This document shows positions 23,493-36,264 of a DNA stretch of 64,000 bases, piece after piece. The notes beneath the pieces were generated by a model. That model did not search any database. It was not told the origin of the DNA and saw only the letters and a program-made list of their open reading frames with translations. How positions within the stretch are numbered: the first letter of the stretch is position 1; the number at the start of each line of letters is the position of its first letter. Source of the DNA: Cyclina sinensis (lineage: Eukaryota > Mollusca > Bivalvia > Venerida > Veneridae); the NCBI GenBank assembly GCA_012932295.1, contig JAAONU010000006.1, positions 23,563,929-23,627,928 of the forward strand, written 5' to 3'. Both the position numbers and the translations under genes were made by a program.

Positions 23493-26400
23493 ACCTTGAT
23501 GGGTAGTTATTGTATATTGACAAGGCCCATTGTGATATTTTTTTGTCAGTGGGTAACATAACATGGGCTGGACCCGTGTAGGGCTTTATAACTTACATTG
23601 TACAGAGGGATTGAAACCAATATAAATAAAAATGAGAATTTTGAATCCAGTTACAAACACTTCTGTATGGAAGTTTCGATAAAAAGTAAGAACTTCAGAC
23701 ACCAATAAAATAAGTTGATGACATATCTGCAGATAAAACAAAAATGTTGTTTTCCTTCATCCTGAATTTGCTGTTGATTATTATTTCATTGTTTATAATT
23801 ATATAAGCAATTTAACATATTTGTAGAATATAACTTCAAAGTTTCGGAAGAAATGAAGCCGTTAAAACTCATAATAGCTATCTATGTAGCTTTATTCATG
23901 ACTTTTTTCATCTATTTATATAAACATGTTATATTTACAGACTCAATATAATCAAGTGTGAATTAATATTTTGTATTAGAAATTATGTTTTATTGTAACA
24001 TCTATACAAATAACTCTTTGATGGATTGTTGATAGTGTTTGAATTGACGTTCATTCATTTCATTTGATTTTACATTTGTAGCTGTATTTTTTCACACATG
24101 ATGTAATAAAATGGTATGAAGTATTTGTTACTTCTTTTTTGTATCATTTATTGCACATCATTCCTGGACGTATTGGTTAAATTGTGTCTGTGATCACTGA
24201 TTTGTGTGTTCACAGTGTCGTTTGTAATTACACACATTTATGTTTGTTCTCATGTGTCTGTTAACAGTGTTGTTTGTGGTTACACCTTAGCTTATTCACG
24301 GTTTTGTCAGTCATTACACACTTAACATTCATATTCATATGTTAATATGTATAATGTAATGGAATATGTGTTTACATGAATGACCTGCTTGAGTGTTCAA
24401 TATTCAACGATTTCTTGTTTAACTTCACCCTAGCTTCCATATGCTGTAGCTTTTATATATTGTTCTCTGAATATTAATAAGTTTTCATTAAATATTTGTG
24501 CAGGTTATTGAGTTCCAAAGGATTTAAGGTAACTAGTAGATTGCAGGAAGCATTTGTTGGCATGTTAGGAGTGCCTCATCTATTTTTGATACTTTTATGA
24601 TTTAGAAAGTGAAAGTCACAGGATCAGAAAAATGAAACAAAAAAATACTGGTATTGCTACCATAGGGTGGAGAATGAAAAACAAATATGAAACAATGAAA
24701 TTTGTAACATAAACAATAGAGGCCTTTCGTAATATTGTATTTTTTCATGCGGATGAGATATCGAATGAATCCAAGGAGACCCTTTAAAAGTTTTATTTTT
24801 CTGTCAATGTAGTTGTTTCTGCAAGCTTTAAATAGCTCTTGTTTAAATATATTCCAAAGATTGCTTATTCATTCCAGAATGTTTATTTCCTGAGCAGATT
24901 TGATATCATAATGTTAGCATTTTAAGTGCTTTTTTGTTTCAAGTGGAGTTTTCAGGCTGTGAGAAGCAATATCCGATATATTAAGTTCTGGAAACAAAAT
25001 GTGGATATGCATCCTAAAGATTTCCATGTTCTTAGGTACCGTTTGAAGATTTATATAACTGTGTACAAAGTGCATGTCCTTATTAAGTGAATGCTAATGT
25101 ATTAGTGTAAATTCCAGTATTCTAATAAAGTAATGTTTACTTATAAAGAAGACTTCCTTTTCAATTTTTCTGCAAGACATGTAATAACAATAGGAAATGC
25201 ATCTTCCTAATTGATGTTAAATGAAGTTTTACTTACATATGATAAAAGAATTTGAATTTGCCTGTGCAGGTGCTGTCTGAAAATTCCACTTTTTACATGT
25301 GTTTGTTAACTAGATGCTTTAAAAGCACAGTTTTGCATTCCATATAGATAACAATAGGAAATAAAATAATGACACACAAAGAAAACATTTAGGATGGTCA
25401 AAGTCTTAATTTTTGTTGCAACCAAATGAAATGGATTATTTTTTCATATTTCTTACACTGTTATATTGTTTTAAGATATTTTGTCATAACAATCTGCAGG
25501 CATGATTAATATTCATGATTTTGCTGTTGAAAATGGATTGTTTGACAAGTTTGAACAAGGTTTGAAAGTCTTGGAAAAGATACAAAGTGAAATGTATTAT
25601 ACCAGTATTGGACAGTTTGTTCATTATTATAGTATATACACATCCGTAAGCTAGTAATTCTGCAAAACATACATTGTCATAGGCTAATGTTAGTCTTTAT
25701 TTAATGTTTTTATTGTTATCAAAACTCCTTTGATCCTGTATATCTTCGTAGGCCTTTAAAATTTCGATATACTCTGTTTATTACCGTTTCCAGCAGTGTA
25801 AGCTTAAGCGGTATACTGTCAGTTATGTTTTTGTCATGTCTTGTTTATTAATTGTGTAAATTTTGCTGTATTCTGTTTAATAAACTAACATAAATATGCC
25901 AAGACACAAAATGAACATGTGCATTTTAGTTTTACAGGTTACCAAGGTGATAGTTTACTTATGGAGTTGTCTTTCTTTGTAGTAAATGTTTCGTTTACAT
26001 TAACATAAGTATCATGTTAGTTAATTACTTAATATTTAATTGAGAAATATCAATAAATTAGGAGTACTATTTTAGTGTATTTCTAGATGAATTTGTTTTA
26101 GTTATTTTTACTCTAACAGTCATTTTTGCACGTGGAGGTATTGTTTTATAGAAAAAAGACCAGTAACTTCAGAATTAGGAACTAATCTATTAGCAAATAA
26201 TAATAATAATAATATACTGTTTTCTATTCTAGGACTTACAGCACAGCATATACATGAATGTCCATATGTCTCTTGATTCACACAATGTCCATGCTTAATT
26301 GTTCTCTGGATGTAAAAAGCCTACATGTATATGACAGTTGAGAGATTGGTTTCCATTTCATCACATTGCTTTATTTTTGTTTTTTTGTTGTTGTTGTTGT

Positions 26401-27260
26401 TTTTCTAAATAATTAAGAAAGAACAAGCAATAATGAAAAAAGATGAATAGTTCAGAATGAATTTGTCCCTTTAACAGTTTGTAACCATAAAACTGTGGCC
26501 AAATCTAAGTCATATTGATCATGTCTTATTGGCTTTTGGACATTCTGCGAACATGCATTTCTCATCAATATGCTTTATACGAAAATAACAAAATATTACT
26601 ACTTTATTCATATTGTTAAGTATTTTGCCAGACATTGCCAGGAGGTCTATAAGTTATTTGTACATGTTAGAAGAGTTGTCATCAACTTTTTTTCAAGGTC
26701 AGAGTCAAGGTCAGTGTAGGAAATCTGAACCTGCTGGGGTTTTTTTTTAACAGACTAAGGAGACTTGAGAGTGACAGTTTGTAATTTGTCTAAAATGTAT
26801 AGCTCCTTGTAGAGCATGGAGAGATTAATATTGATGCTAAATTATGATCAAAACATTGGTTGCTTAAAGATATTTTGTTCTTCAAAGCTAACATGCATAT
26901 TTATAATAAGAACAACTTAGAGCAAACTTTTTATTGTGTCAGAGGCCTACCTTGTGCTTTCATCTGATGAATACTCTAAATTTTATTTCTTCATAATCTC
27001 TCAGACGTTTAGTAAATTCACAGATTTCTGTTAAAGAATTATTCATTGAAAGGGTAAGGTATTAACAGGTTATAATCTAGGTCACTTTATGTGATGTAAC
27101 ATAAGCATTATTTCAAGTAGTTCTGTAGTCCATCTTATCTTTGAAGTAAAAGAATTTATCATTACAGTTGCTTCTTTTCAGATGTCTAATGATGTCTTTT
27201 CTCAGAAAATCTGCACATGTTTAATAAAGAAAACTTTTCTTTATTTTCCAGATTGATAGA
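23493..27260. other. No gene recognised
   Basis: AT-rich. AATAAA signals at 24105 and near 25122 and 25878 could serve long 3' UTRs. Microsatellites (aat)n near 26200 and (ttg)n near 26383. Confidence 0.5.
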
Positions 27261-27261
27261 T

Positions 27262-27462
27262 TTAACCTTAACCTGCTGGAGGCAAATGACTCTGCTTTTG
27301 CGACCAGTGCAGACCAAGCTCAGCCTGCACATCCGTGCAGTCTAATCATGGTCTGCGCTAGTCAGTAGATTTACAATAAGCACCCCTGTAAACAGTATAT
27401 GGATCTGTCTGAATTGAAAGATGGTTAAGTCTATTTAAGATATTTAGCAGGCTATGGGTCAT
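27262..27462 (+). mobile_element. TTAA-MITE copy, right end degraded
   Basis: Starts TTAACCTTAACCTGCTGG. Contains 'gcctgcacatccgtgcag'. The right end 'gcaggctatgggtc' has lost the TTAA. Confidence 0.7.
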
Positions 27463-28885
27463 TCATGCAGAATGGGAAAAATAATAAAATGTAACAAAAA
27501 AGGATTATCTTCCCTGTTTTTTTGTTTTTTTTTCTTGAATATACTTGCATTACTAGAGGAAACACATGTTATCAAGGTTATCAAGCAATGATTTCTTTAT
27601 CTAGAACTAGAAATATCTCCATGTCAGAACTAGGGATAGGAAACCTCCATGTCGGAACTAGATTGCATAGATTGTTATAGATTACCTCAAAAATCAGAAG
27701 ACATCTCTTTACTTAAACTTCATCAATTTTTTGTTCTGTTTCATGTATGATATCAAAGAGTTTGTTCATTTTTGGATGCAATGCTAAAATAGCCAGTGTT
27801 TGTGTATTGACTTAATACACAGTACATTAAATGTCCTCAGAATGACCTTTTGTCAGCTTGTAGCTGTGTTTTGTGTGAGCAGTATTGAGGTCCCTATTAT
27901 ATGAAATGTGTGGTGGAAAAAGCTATAATTTGCTACATACCAATATATAGTTAGTATACAGTTTAAGGATGTCCCGGCTTTATTTATCAGGGTATAGGTG
28001 TGATCATCTTTACACTTGTTAACTAAGTTTCTTTCAACATAAAAATCATAGTTTTGTAACTTTCTGTAGCCTTTTTGACTACTTTTTTATCAAATTTTTT
28101 GAAAAATTTCCACAGAATTCAAGTACATTTTCAATTGACCTTACAGAACAGTGTTTTAAATTTTCAATAACATTCTGATAAAGGTTTGATTTGGTAACAC
28201 AAATACATAATGATTGATAGATTTACTGCTGGTTGAAAAAAACAAGTCACTTGAAAATAATTTGTTGCTGGTCAGTGAAATGAAATGTTATAATAAATTT
28301 TTCTGTAGTGTTGAATACTTCTTAAATTTAAACATATGGTAAATTGTCAGAAAAATCATTACTGCAGAATTGTTATCAAAAAACTCCTGATTATCATTAT
28401 CATAAGGAGAGATTGTGCTCAGTATAAGAGTGATCTCCCTGTACAGTGTAGAAGTGAATTTGGAGTTATTTCCCATTAATATCAACACTTAAACTGACCA
28501 GCATTTGGGGTTCATGCCATTTAAGGTGATACAGTAGTGTGTGTTTTTTCTGTGATTTTTTTAAAAAGTTTTTATTGACTATAATTCTCGTTATATATAT
28601 TCTATGTATAAGATACAGATTATATGAGTATATGTAACCTGGTTTATGTTTATGTCTGGACTTTTGATTTTTGTCTGATTACGGTAGAACTGTATATTTT
28701 CAGTCTGATAATAAACAAATTCATACTATAATAAATTTGCCAGGTGTTGTATTCTTTGCACCCATAGAGTGGCAAGATGAATGATCTAGGAAATAACATG
28801 TATACATGTATTTAGATCTAATAAAAAATGCTTGCCCACTTAACACCATCTCTTGAAATGTAAAATCTGGCAGCAGGTTTACATG
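27463..28885. other. No gene recognised
   Basis: AT-rich intergenic DNA. Nothing supported. Confidence 0.5.
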
Positions 28886-28889
28886 TATT

Positions 28890-30725
28890 ATCCCCCACTA
28901 AAAAGGCAATGGGGATATGGTTACAGTTTCCATCCTTCATTCCATCCCACATTTTTGCCTGGAGCATAACTCGAAAAGTAATTGAGATATCAACTTGACA
29001 ACTTCATAAATGGATAGATCTCATTGAGGCAGAGCGCAATGCACAAGAACTCTGCCTTAATAATTTTTGAGTTATTGCCCTTTGTTATTTTTCATGCTTA
29101 ATTTTTTGTCTGGAACATAACTGGAAAAGTGTTTGAGTTATAAACTTGAAACTTCATAGGTGGATATATTTCACTACCTTTCATAATTTTTGAGTTATTA
29201 GCTCAACTTTTTTTGAAAAAAAAAAGAGTTATTGTCATAGTCATGGTGTCGTTGCCATTGCCGTTCCCGTTCCCGTCCGAAAACTTTAACATTGATCATA
29301 ATTTTTTTTATTCCTTGATGGATTATCTTCATACTTGGACACAACAACCCTTTGGACAAGACCTTCAAGATGACCAGACTAAACTTGACTTGACTCTTAA
29401 ATGACCTTCATACTCAAGGTCAAAATATTGAATTTTGCTAAAGTTGGCTATAACTTTATTATTAGTTGGTGGTTTCTCTTAATTCTTGGACACAACAACC
29501 CTTTGGAGAAGACCTTCAAGCTGACCAGACTAAACTTGTCCTTGACTCATAAATGACCTTCATATTCAAGGTCAAAATATCGAATTTTGCTAAAATTGGC
29601 CATAACTTTATTATTAATAAGTGGATTCTCTTTATGCTTGGACACAACAACCCTTTGGAGAAGACCTTCAAGCTGACCAGACTAAACTTGACCTTGACTC
29701 ATAAATGACCTTCACCTTCAAGATCAAATTATTGAATTTTGCTAAAATTGACCATAACATTGGTATTTATGGTTGGATTTGATTTATACTTGGACGAAAC
29801 AACACTAATGACAAAACCGACATGTTGAATAACTCAGATTTGACCATGACCTTAAAATTACCTTGACCATCAAGGTCAGATGATTGATTTTTGCTTAAAT
29901 TGTCATAACTTTCTCATTTATTTATAGATTTAATTCAAACTTGGACTAAACAACAGTTGTGACCAATCCGACATTATGATTATTTCAAGTTTGACCTTGA
30001 CCTTTAAATGACCTTGACAGTCAAGGTCAAATCATTGAATTTTGTTAAAACTGGCCATAATTATGTAATTTATGGTTGGATTTGAATCTGACTTAGACAA
30101 AACAACACTTTTTCATTTCAATTTCAAAAATGTCATCGCATGACCTATATTTTTGACCTACTGTCCTACTTTCTGGTTTTGAGCTACAGCAATGAAATTT
30201 GGACTGTGTGCACAGTTTTTATTTCGATTTCAAAAATGTCATGGCATGACCTATATTTTTGACCTACTGACCTACTTTTTGTTTTTGGAGCTATGGCAAT
30301 GAAATTTGGACCTTGTATACAGTTTTTTCTTCCGATTTCAAAAACGTCATAGCATGAACTTTATTTTTGACCTACTGACCTACTTTTTTGTTTTTTAGCT
30401 ACAGCAATGAAATTTGGACTGTCTGCACAGTTTTTCGTTTCAATTTCAGAAATGTCATAGCATGACCTATATTTTTGACCTACTGACCTACTTTTTGTTT
30501 TTGTAGCTGTGGCAATGAAATTTGGACCGTGTGCACAGTTTTTCGTTTCGAATTCAAAAACGTCATGGCATGACCTCTATTTTTGACCTACTGACCTACT
30601 TATCAACTTGAAACTTCATAGGTTGATAGATCTCACTGGGGAGGAGTGCTGTGCACAAGAATGATAACTATGCAAACACATTTTGGTGGAGGATGGCCAT
30701 GTAAACCTGGCTCTTGTTCTTGGAA
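28890..30725 (+). repeat. Long dispersed repeat with two kinds of tandem unit
   Basis: Starts 'tatcccccactaaaaag', ends 'aaacctggctcttgttc'. From about 29280 to 30090 units contain 'gaccttcaagctgaccagac'. From 30100 to 30605 five units of about 108 bp contain 'atttttgacctactgacc'. Confidence 0.8.
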
Positions 30726-31059
30726 TTCCTGAGACATAAATGTTTTCATTTGCATTTAGTTAAACTGATTGAAACTTAAGATATCCTTGTAAAATGAGCA
30801 TTTTCTAGGTAGACTAAAAGTATTTTCTTGCTTTTTGGTACTGACTTGCATTTTACATTATATCAATATTATCTAAACCTATTAAGACTTTAAGACAAAT
30901 TTGGACATTTGAACCATCATGTGCTGAAAGAAATACTAATTGAGGGACAGTCTGTTAACTCTGTTCTTTTTACTGAGAATTATAACTGACATCTATCTGT
31001 AACTACATGTATAACTTTTTAGCTTAGGGAGAACTAATAGGCTTTTGTTCATCACATGA

Positions 31060-32230
31060 TATCAGTCATCAACATTTTAGCTTGTGAACACTCTGTAGAC
31101 CACAGTTCTGATCAAACCTTCATAAACCTTGCCCATAATGATTTTCCTGATGATCTGTTGGATGAGTTCGACACTGGGACATGTGGGTTCAAAAACTGTC
31201 ATCCATCCAAATCAAAGGACACCTTTGTGAATGTTCTAAAAGCCACATTTTTTATCCAGTCTTCATGAAACTTGCTCTGATTGTTTGTCCTGAGGATCTC
31301 TCAGAAAAGGTCCAATCTGGGTCACATTGGGTCAAAAACAAGGTCAGCCATTGAGATTAGTGAAAAACTGTGTGAACATGGCAGAGATAATATGTTTGCT
31401 TCAGCCATCATGAAGCATGCTCTGAATGTTTGTATTGTTGACCTTTCGGACGATTTGGAAACTAGGACATGTGGCCTCAAAAATTAGGTCACCAGCTTAT
31501 ATCAAAGAAAAACCTTGTGAACATTCTAAGATGCCACATATTTCAATTAATCATGAAATTTTCTCAGAATGTTTGTCCTGATGATCTCTTCCATAATTTT
31601 GAAACTGGGTCACATTGGATCAAAAACTATGTCACAAGCTCAGATCAATGGAAAACCTTGTGAACACTATGGAGGTCATAATTTCAATAATTGTCATAAA
31701 ACATGCTTGTTATAATAATCTCAAAGGCACATTTGAAACCAAGACACATTGAGTCAACAATCAAGGCACCAGCTCAGATCTGTGGAAAAAGCTCGTGAAC
31801 ACAGAGGTCACAGATTGGCCAAATCTTCATAGAATTTGTTGGATAGTTTACTAACATAACACTAAGGTACTAAAATGAGATCAGTGAGAAACCTTGTGAA
31901 CACACTAGAGAACACATTTTTGACTAAATCGAATCTTAGTCAGATTGTTTGTTTTGATGATACCTATGAAGAGATTGAACTGGTCATGTTTTATCAAAAC
32001 TAGGTCACCAGGTCATATCAGAGGAAAATAGAGGCCAAATGTTTTGCACAATTTATCTTAATGATATTTAGAGAGAATGGGTACATGTATTTTACATTCC
32101 CAAGAATGAGGATGAAGTAGGGTGATGTGGAGGTCAAAATAAGAGTAACAGATCAGATCAGTGGAAAAAATTATGATCACACTACTAAGAGATGACAATT
32201 TTGGCCAAATCTAACTTGGTCAGAATGTTT
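31060..32230 (+). repeat. Dispersed repeat, unclassified
   Basis: Diverged units of about 150-170 bp with 'gtgaacactctgtagacc', 'gaaactgggtcacattgg' and 'tcagaatgtttg' phrases. A related block lies at about 18450-18840. Confidence 0.6.
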
Positions 32231-33560
32231 GTTGGTCAGTATGTCGGTCGGTATGTTGATCGGTTGGTCAGTAGACACTTCAATTCCGATCAATATCTAG
32301 AGAACCCTTAGACCCACCTTTCTCAAACTTGGTAGGTTGAACATAACCAGTAGATGACCACTATAATTTTCAGGCTATTAAGTCAAAGGCCAAGGTCACA
32401 GTGACCTTGAAAAGCAAAACGGTTTCTGATCAATAACTATAGAATGGTTAGGTTCAGGTTCCTCAAAATTGGTATGTATGCTGGTCATGACCAGTAGATG
32501 ACCCAAAATAGCTTTACAAATCACCAGGTCCAAGGTCAAGGTCACAGTGACCTTGAAAAGCAAAACGGTTTCCGATCAATAACTGTAGAATGCTTGGGCT
32601 CAGGCTTCCTAAAACTTCATAGGCAGGTTGGTCATGGTCAGAAAATCACCCCTGTAGTTTTTAGGGTCACTAGATCAAAGGTCAATGTCATATTGACCAT
32701 TAACAGAAAAATGGTTTCTAGTCAATAACCAGAGAACCTTTGGGCATTGGCTCCTCGGACTTGCTATGAAGGTTGGTCTATTCCTGAGATAATCTCTATT
32801 TTCCTTGAGGTCACTAGATTTAAGGTCAAGGTCATAGTGGCCCTTGAAAAGCAAAAGCTTTTCCAATGGATTTTTATAGAATCCTTGGGCCCAGGTCCTT
32901 CAAACTTTGTATATAGTTTGCTCATGACATTTGATGACGCCTATATTTTTTCGGGTTATAAGGTCAAAGGCCAATGTCACAGTGACATTGAAAAGCAAAA
33001 CCTTTTCCAATAATTATCTAGAGAATCCTTGGACCAAGGTTCGTAAATTTTGGCATGTAGGTTGGTCATCACCAGTAGATGACCTCTGTAGATTTTCAGA
33101 TCACTAGGTCAAAGGCCAATAACTAGAGAATGCCTTGGAAGTTTGGTCATGGCCAGTAGATCAGCTCTAAAGTTTTTAGGGTCGCTAGATCAGAGGTTAA
33201 GTTCATATTGATTATTAATTGAAAAATGGTTTCTGATGACTAGAGAATGCTTAGGCCTTGGCACCTTAAACTTGCAATGCTGGTTGATAATAACCTGTAG
33301 ATGACTTAATTATATCGCTTTTGGGATCACTTGGTCAAAGTTCAAGGTCAGAGTGACCTTTAACAGAAAAACGGTTTCCAATCCAATAACTAGAGAATTG
33401 GCTTCACCGACTTGCTTTGCAGGTTGGTATGCTCAGGAGATTACCCCTACTGTCTTTGAGGTCACTAGGTTAAAGGCCAAGTTTACGATGGCCATACAGG
33501 GGAAAAGAGGAAAAGATTCTGATTGATAACTGGAGGACCCAAGGGCCTTGCTGCCTCAAA
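32231..33560 (+). repeat. Tandem array, about 140-170 bp units rich in AGGTCA
   Basis: Begins with 'gtcggtcggtatgttgatcg'. Seven or so units contain 'caaggtcacagtgacctt' and 'tttccgatcaataactgt'. Several units hold perfect AGGTCA inverted repeats spaced by three. Confidence 0.8.
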
Positions 33561-34081
33561 ACTTCCTACCTACACACCCTCCCACATTACTACCTACCTA
33601 CCTACCTATGCAGCTCCTATACTCTTTCGTGTTCTCCAGTAATTGAACTTTATACATTTTATAACCGAAGTGTCATTGACATAACCTACAGTTCCTCTCA
33701 TTCGTCTACTTGCCATGGCAAATAGCTTTAGACATCAGAAGCCCCTGTCCTTCTACTTTCCTATACTTTTATTGCTGCCTCTAGGGATAAGGCGCTAGGG
33801 GAGGCATATGTCTTACAAACATCAATTATTTTTTTGTTGCTAGACATGATTAGAATTTCGTCGGAGGTTGAAACTGGGTCATGAAGTTTCAAAATTGAAA
33901 CTAAGTTACATGGAATTAAAAAATAGGTTGTCTGACGAAAGAGTTCTGTCTCTGTTTTGCTGGTCGAATCCGTATGACAGATTTGATCAATACGTTTTCA
34001 GTAAGTTATGAGTAGTATCCAGGTGATAGATATAGATACACATGGCGCTCTTGTTTCAAAGTAAATGCAAAACATATACTT

Positions 34082-35504
34082 ACCGTCAATTAAAGGTTAC
34101 TACCCTATTTACTTTTTTATTATTTACCCCCGATTCTTAAGAGTATTTTGTTTCCTTTCCTCTTTTGGAACATTTAATTTGTTTTTGTTTATCTAAACAA
34201 ATGTGTCCAGGCAGTGTATCGGTTTTTTTCTCATGTAATGCATTCTCCAGTAGATGCACGTGCAAAATAAGAATATCAGATTTTGCAACCAGTTCTCTTT
34301 TACACGAACCCGATATCACTCAGATTGGATATTTTTGATCTTAAACGAAATCCGCACAAAACGAAATCAGATCAGCGATTGGACGTCGTAATATCGCCGA
34401 ACGTCACAAAGCCGTAAGCAGGATAACCGTCAAGTAGCACGTCATTTTGGGTGTCCACATCAAACGGTGATGAAACTTAGCCGAAGAGGCGAAAACAGAG
34501 GGTCTGTTTTTAACAGGCAGCGGCAAGGGCGCCAGAGAGTAATGTAACGTCAACAAGACCGCAAGAAAGTGCTCATACATCTCAATGGTCGCTTCCAGAC
34601 AGCATCGAAAACGACACAGACTAACATAGACATCAATCAGCCGTCGCTTGCGTGAACGTGGAATCGAGGCATATAAAACTTAATATGGTAAAATGTTGAT
34701 GCGAGGAAGACGGCAAAATCGTCTTAGTTGGTGCACACAGCATGCTCGATGACCTCAAAGACAATGGCACATCGTTATCCAGAAGGGTGTTTAAAAGTTT
34801 GGCGTCGTCGAGGCGAACAGTACGCCGACTGTTGTGTACGCCTGGCCCCACGTTGGGGAAGAGGAAACGTTATGTAGTGGGGAGGCTTTCCCTGTAGAAA
34901 CAAGACACTTCTATTAATCTTTGACGGCAACTACACAGCACAACGTTACGTGAACGAGGTTCTACAGCTATCAGTTTTAAATACCGTTCCTGTAAAATCA
35001 CGCGGACGTCTAACTTTCAACATGACAACGGTGTGTCCCACTCCGTCAGACTTACATCCACCTTTCATCAGGACAACGACGTCGCTGTTCTACCCTGGCC
35101 GGCGTTTTCATCCGACCTCAGTGCCATAGAGCATTTATGGTATGAGCTGGAACGTCGTCTCTACGAAGGAAGACGTAACATCAGCAGCCATGTTGAACAC
35201 TATCCGAGAAGTGGGAGGCGGCACCTTAATACCGTAAACAGCGCCTGGTCAGAAGTATGCACAGCAGATGCCAGGCAGTCATTGATGCAAATGGTAGTCA
35301 TACCTGTTATTAGACTTGCTATTTTTCTTTACACCTTTGTTATTTTCGACTGAAGCTGATAAACTGTGAAGCATTTAACTGTACATTTCTGGTAGTGAAT
35401 GGTTCAAAATATGCCTGAACATTTTAAAACCGCAAAGGCATCCAAATCCAAGGTGATCAGTCGTCAATAAAACTTTAAATAAGTGGTAACTTTTCGTTGA
35501 CGGT
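34082..35504 (+). mobile_element. Decayed Tc1-like DNA transposon
   Basis: About 1.42 kb. Terminal inverted repeats 34082-34103 and 35483-35504 match at 18 of 22 bases (ACCGTCAA core). Between them is a broken plus-strand transposase. The family is recognisable from the right half, where D-N-D-V-A-V-L-P-W-P-A and I-E-H-L-W-Y-E-L match the end of Tc1/mariner DDE transposases. Confidence 0.8.
34340..35353 (+). pseudogene. Tc1-like transposase pseudogene
   Basis: Helix-turn-helix-like N-terminal part (about 34370-34650), middle part with W-R-R-R-G and W-G-R-G-N (about 34795-34890), and the C-terminal part open from 35033 to the stop at 35351-35353. Stops and frame changes separate the pieces, so it cannot be translated whole. 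Confidence 0.75.
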
Positions 35505-36239
35505 CAGAATATGAAAATGAAATTTAAAACCTTCTGAACTTACTCAAAGTTTATCAAACTTTGAAAGTCTTTATGTAGGCTTATTAATTTCTTATCAGCC
35601 GATGTTTTAGCCGACTTATCATTCTATTCTACGACCAAGAACATAAATAACAGTTTACGAGGCTTTTAATTTCATTGTAACATGTGCGGTATGCCATTTA
35701 TTCTGTAACTTCCAGCCATTGGTCGTCAAACATCTACTGAAAACACTGTCAGGTGATATCTCCAGATTAAATTACAAGTATTATCGCCGGGTAAAAGAAC
35801 GCACCGGAAGTGAATTTTTTTAGGGATTCATACTAACACCACTAGATACATAATCTAGACAATGCACAAGCAAAATGTTTGTAGAATTCATCCAGTAAAA
35901 GCATAGTAAATATTATCGATGCTTAACAGAATGAGTGATTTAAACACAAATCGCAGACATATCCATGGCTTTTCTGCCAAAAACGTGTAAATACTCAAAA
36001 GCCATGAGGTTGCCTAAACTACAGCTGTGCTTAAATATCAGATTACATGAGACCGATGGTCAAAACTGTTGACACCCGTAAGCTTCACTGCATGTAAACT
36101 TACTTTTCTGTACTCAGTTGATTGGGTAACCAAGAAACAGACCTATTGAAAAAAGTCTACCGCGAACGTGTAAGTATTCTACAGTTATCAGAAATATGCT
36201 AGTTTGGCCTACAGGAAGCACTAATTTCATATACTAACA
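35505..36239. other. Upstream flank of the LU/ShKT gene
   Basis: AT-rich. The promoter is expected here; no core element could be assigned. Confidence 0.4.
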
Positions 36240-36264
36240 ATGGCGTGTCATACAAGGATGGTCG
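36240..36264 (+). CDS. LU/ShKT gene, exon 1 (start of signal peptide)
   Basis: Short exon with the ATG and eight codons, ending in phase 1 before GTAAGA. It is the weakest exon of the model. It was chosen because its phase fits and it supplies a Met and basic residues before the hydrophobic core in exon 2. Confidence 0.6.

Noticed and set aside
34633..34851. Minus-strand frame of 72 codons
   Set aside because: Antisense of the decayed Tc1-like transposase.
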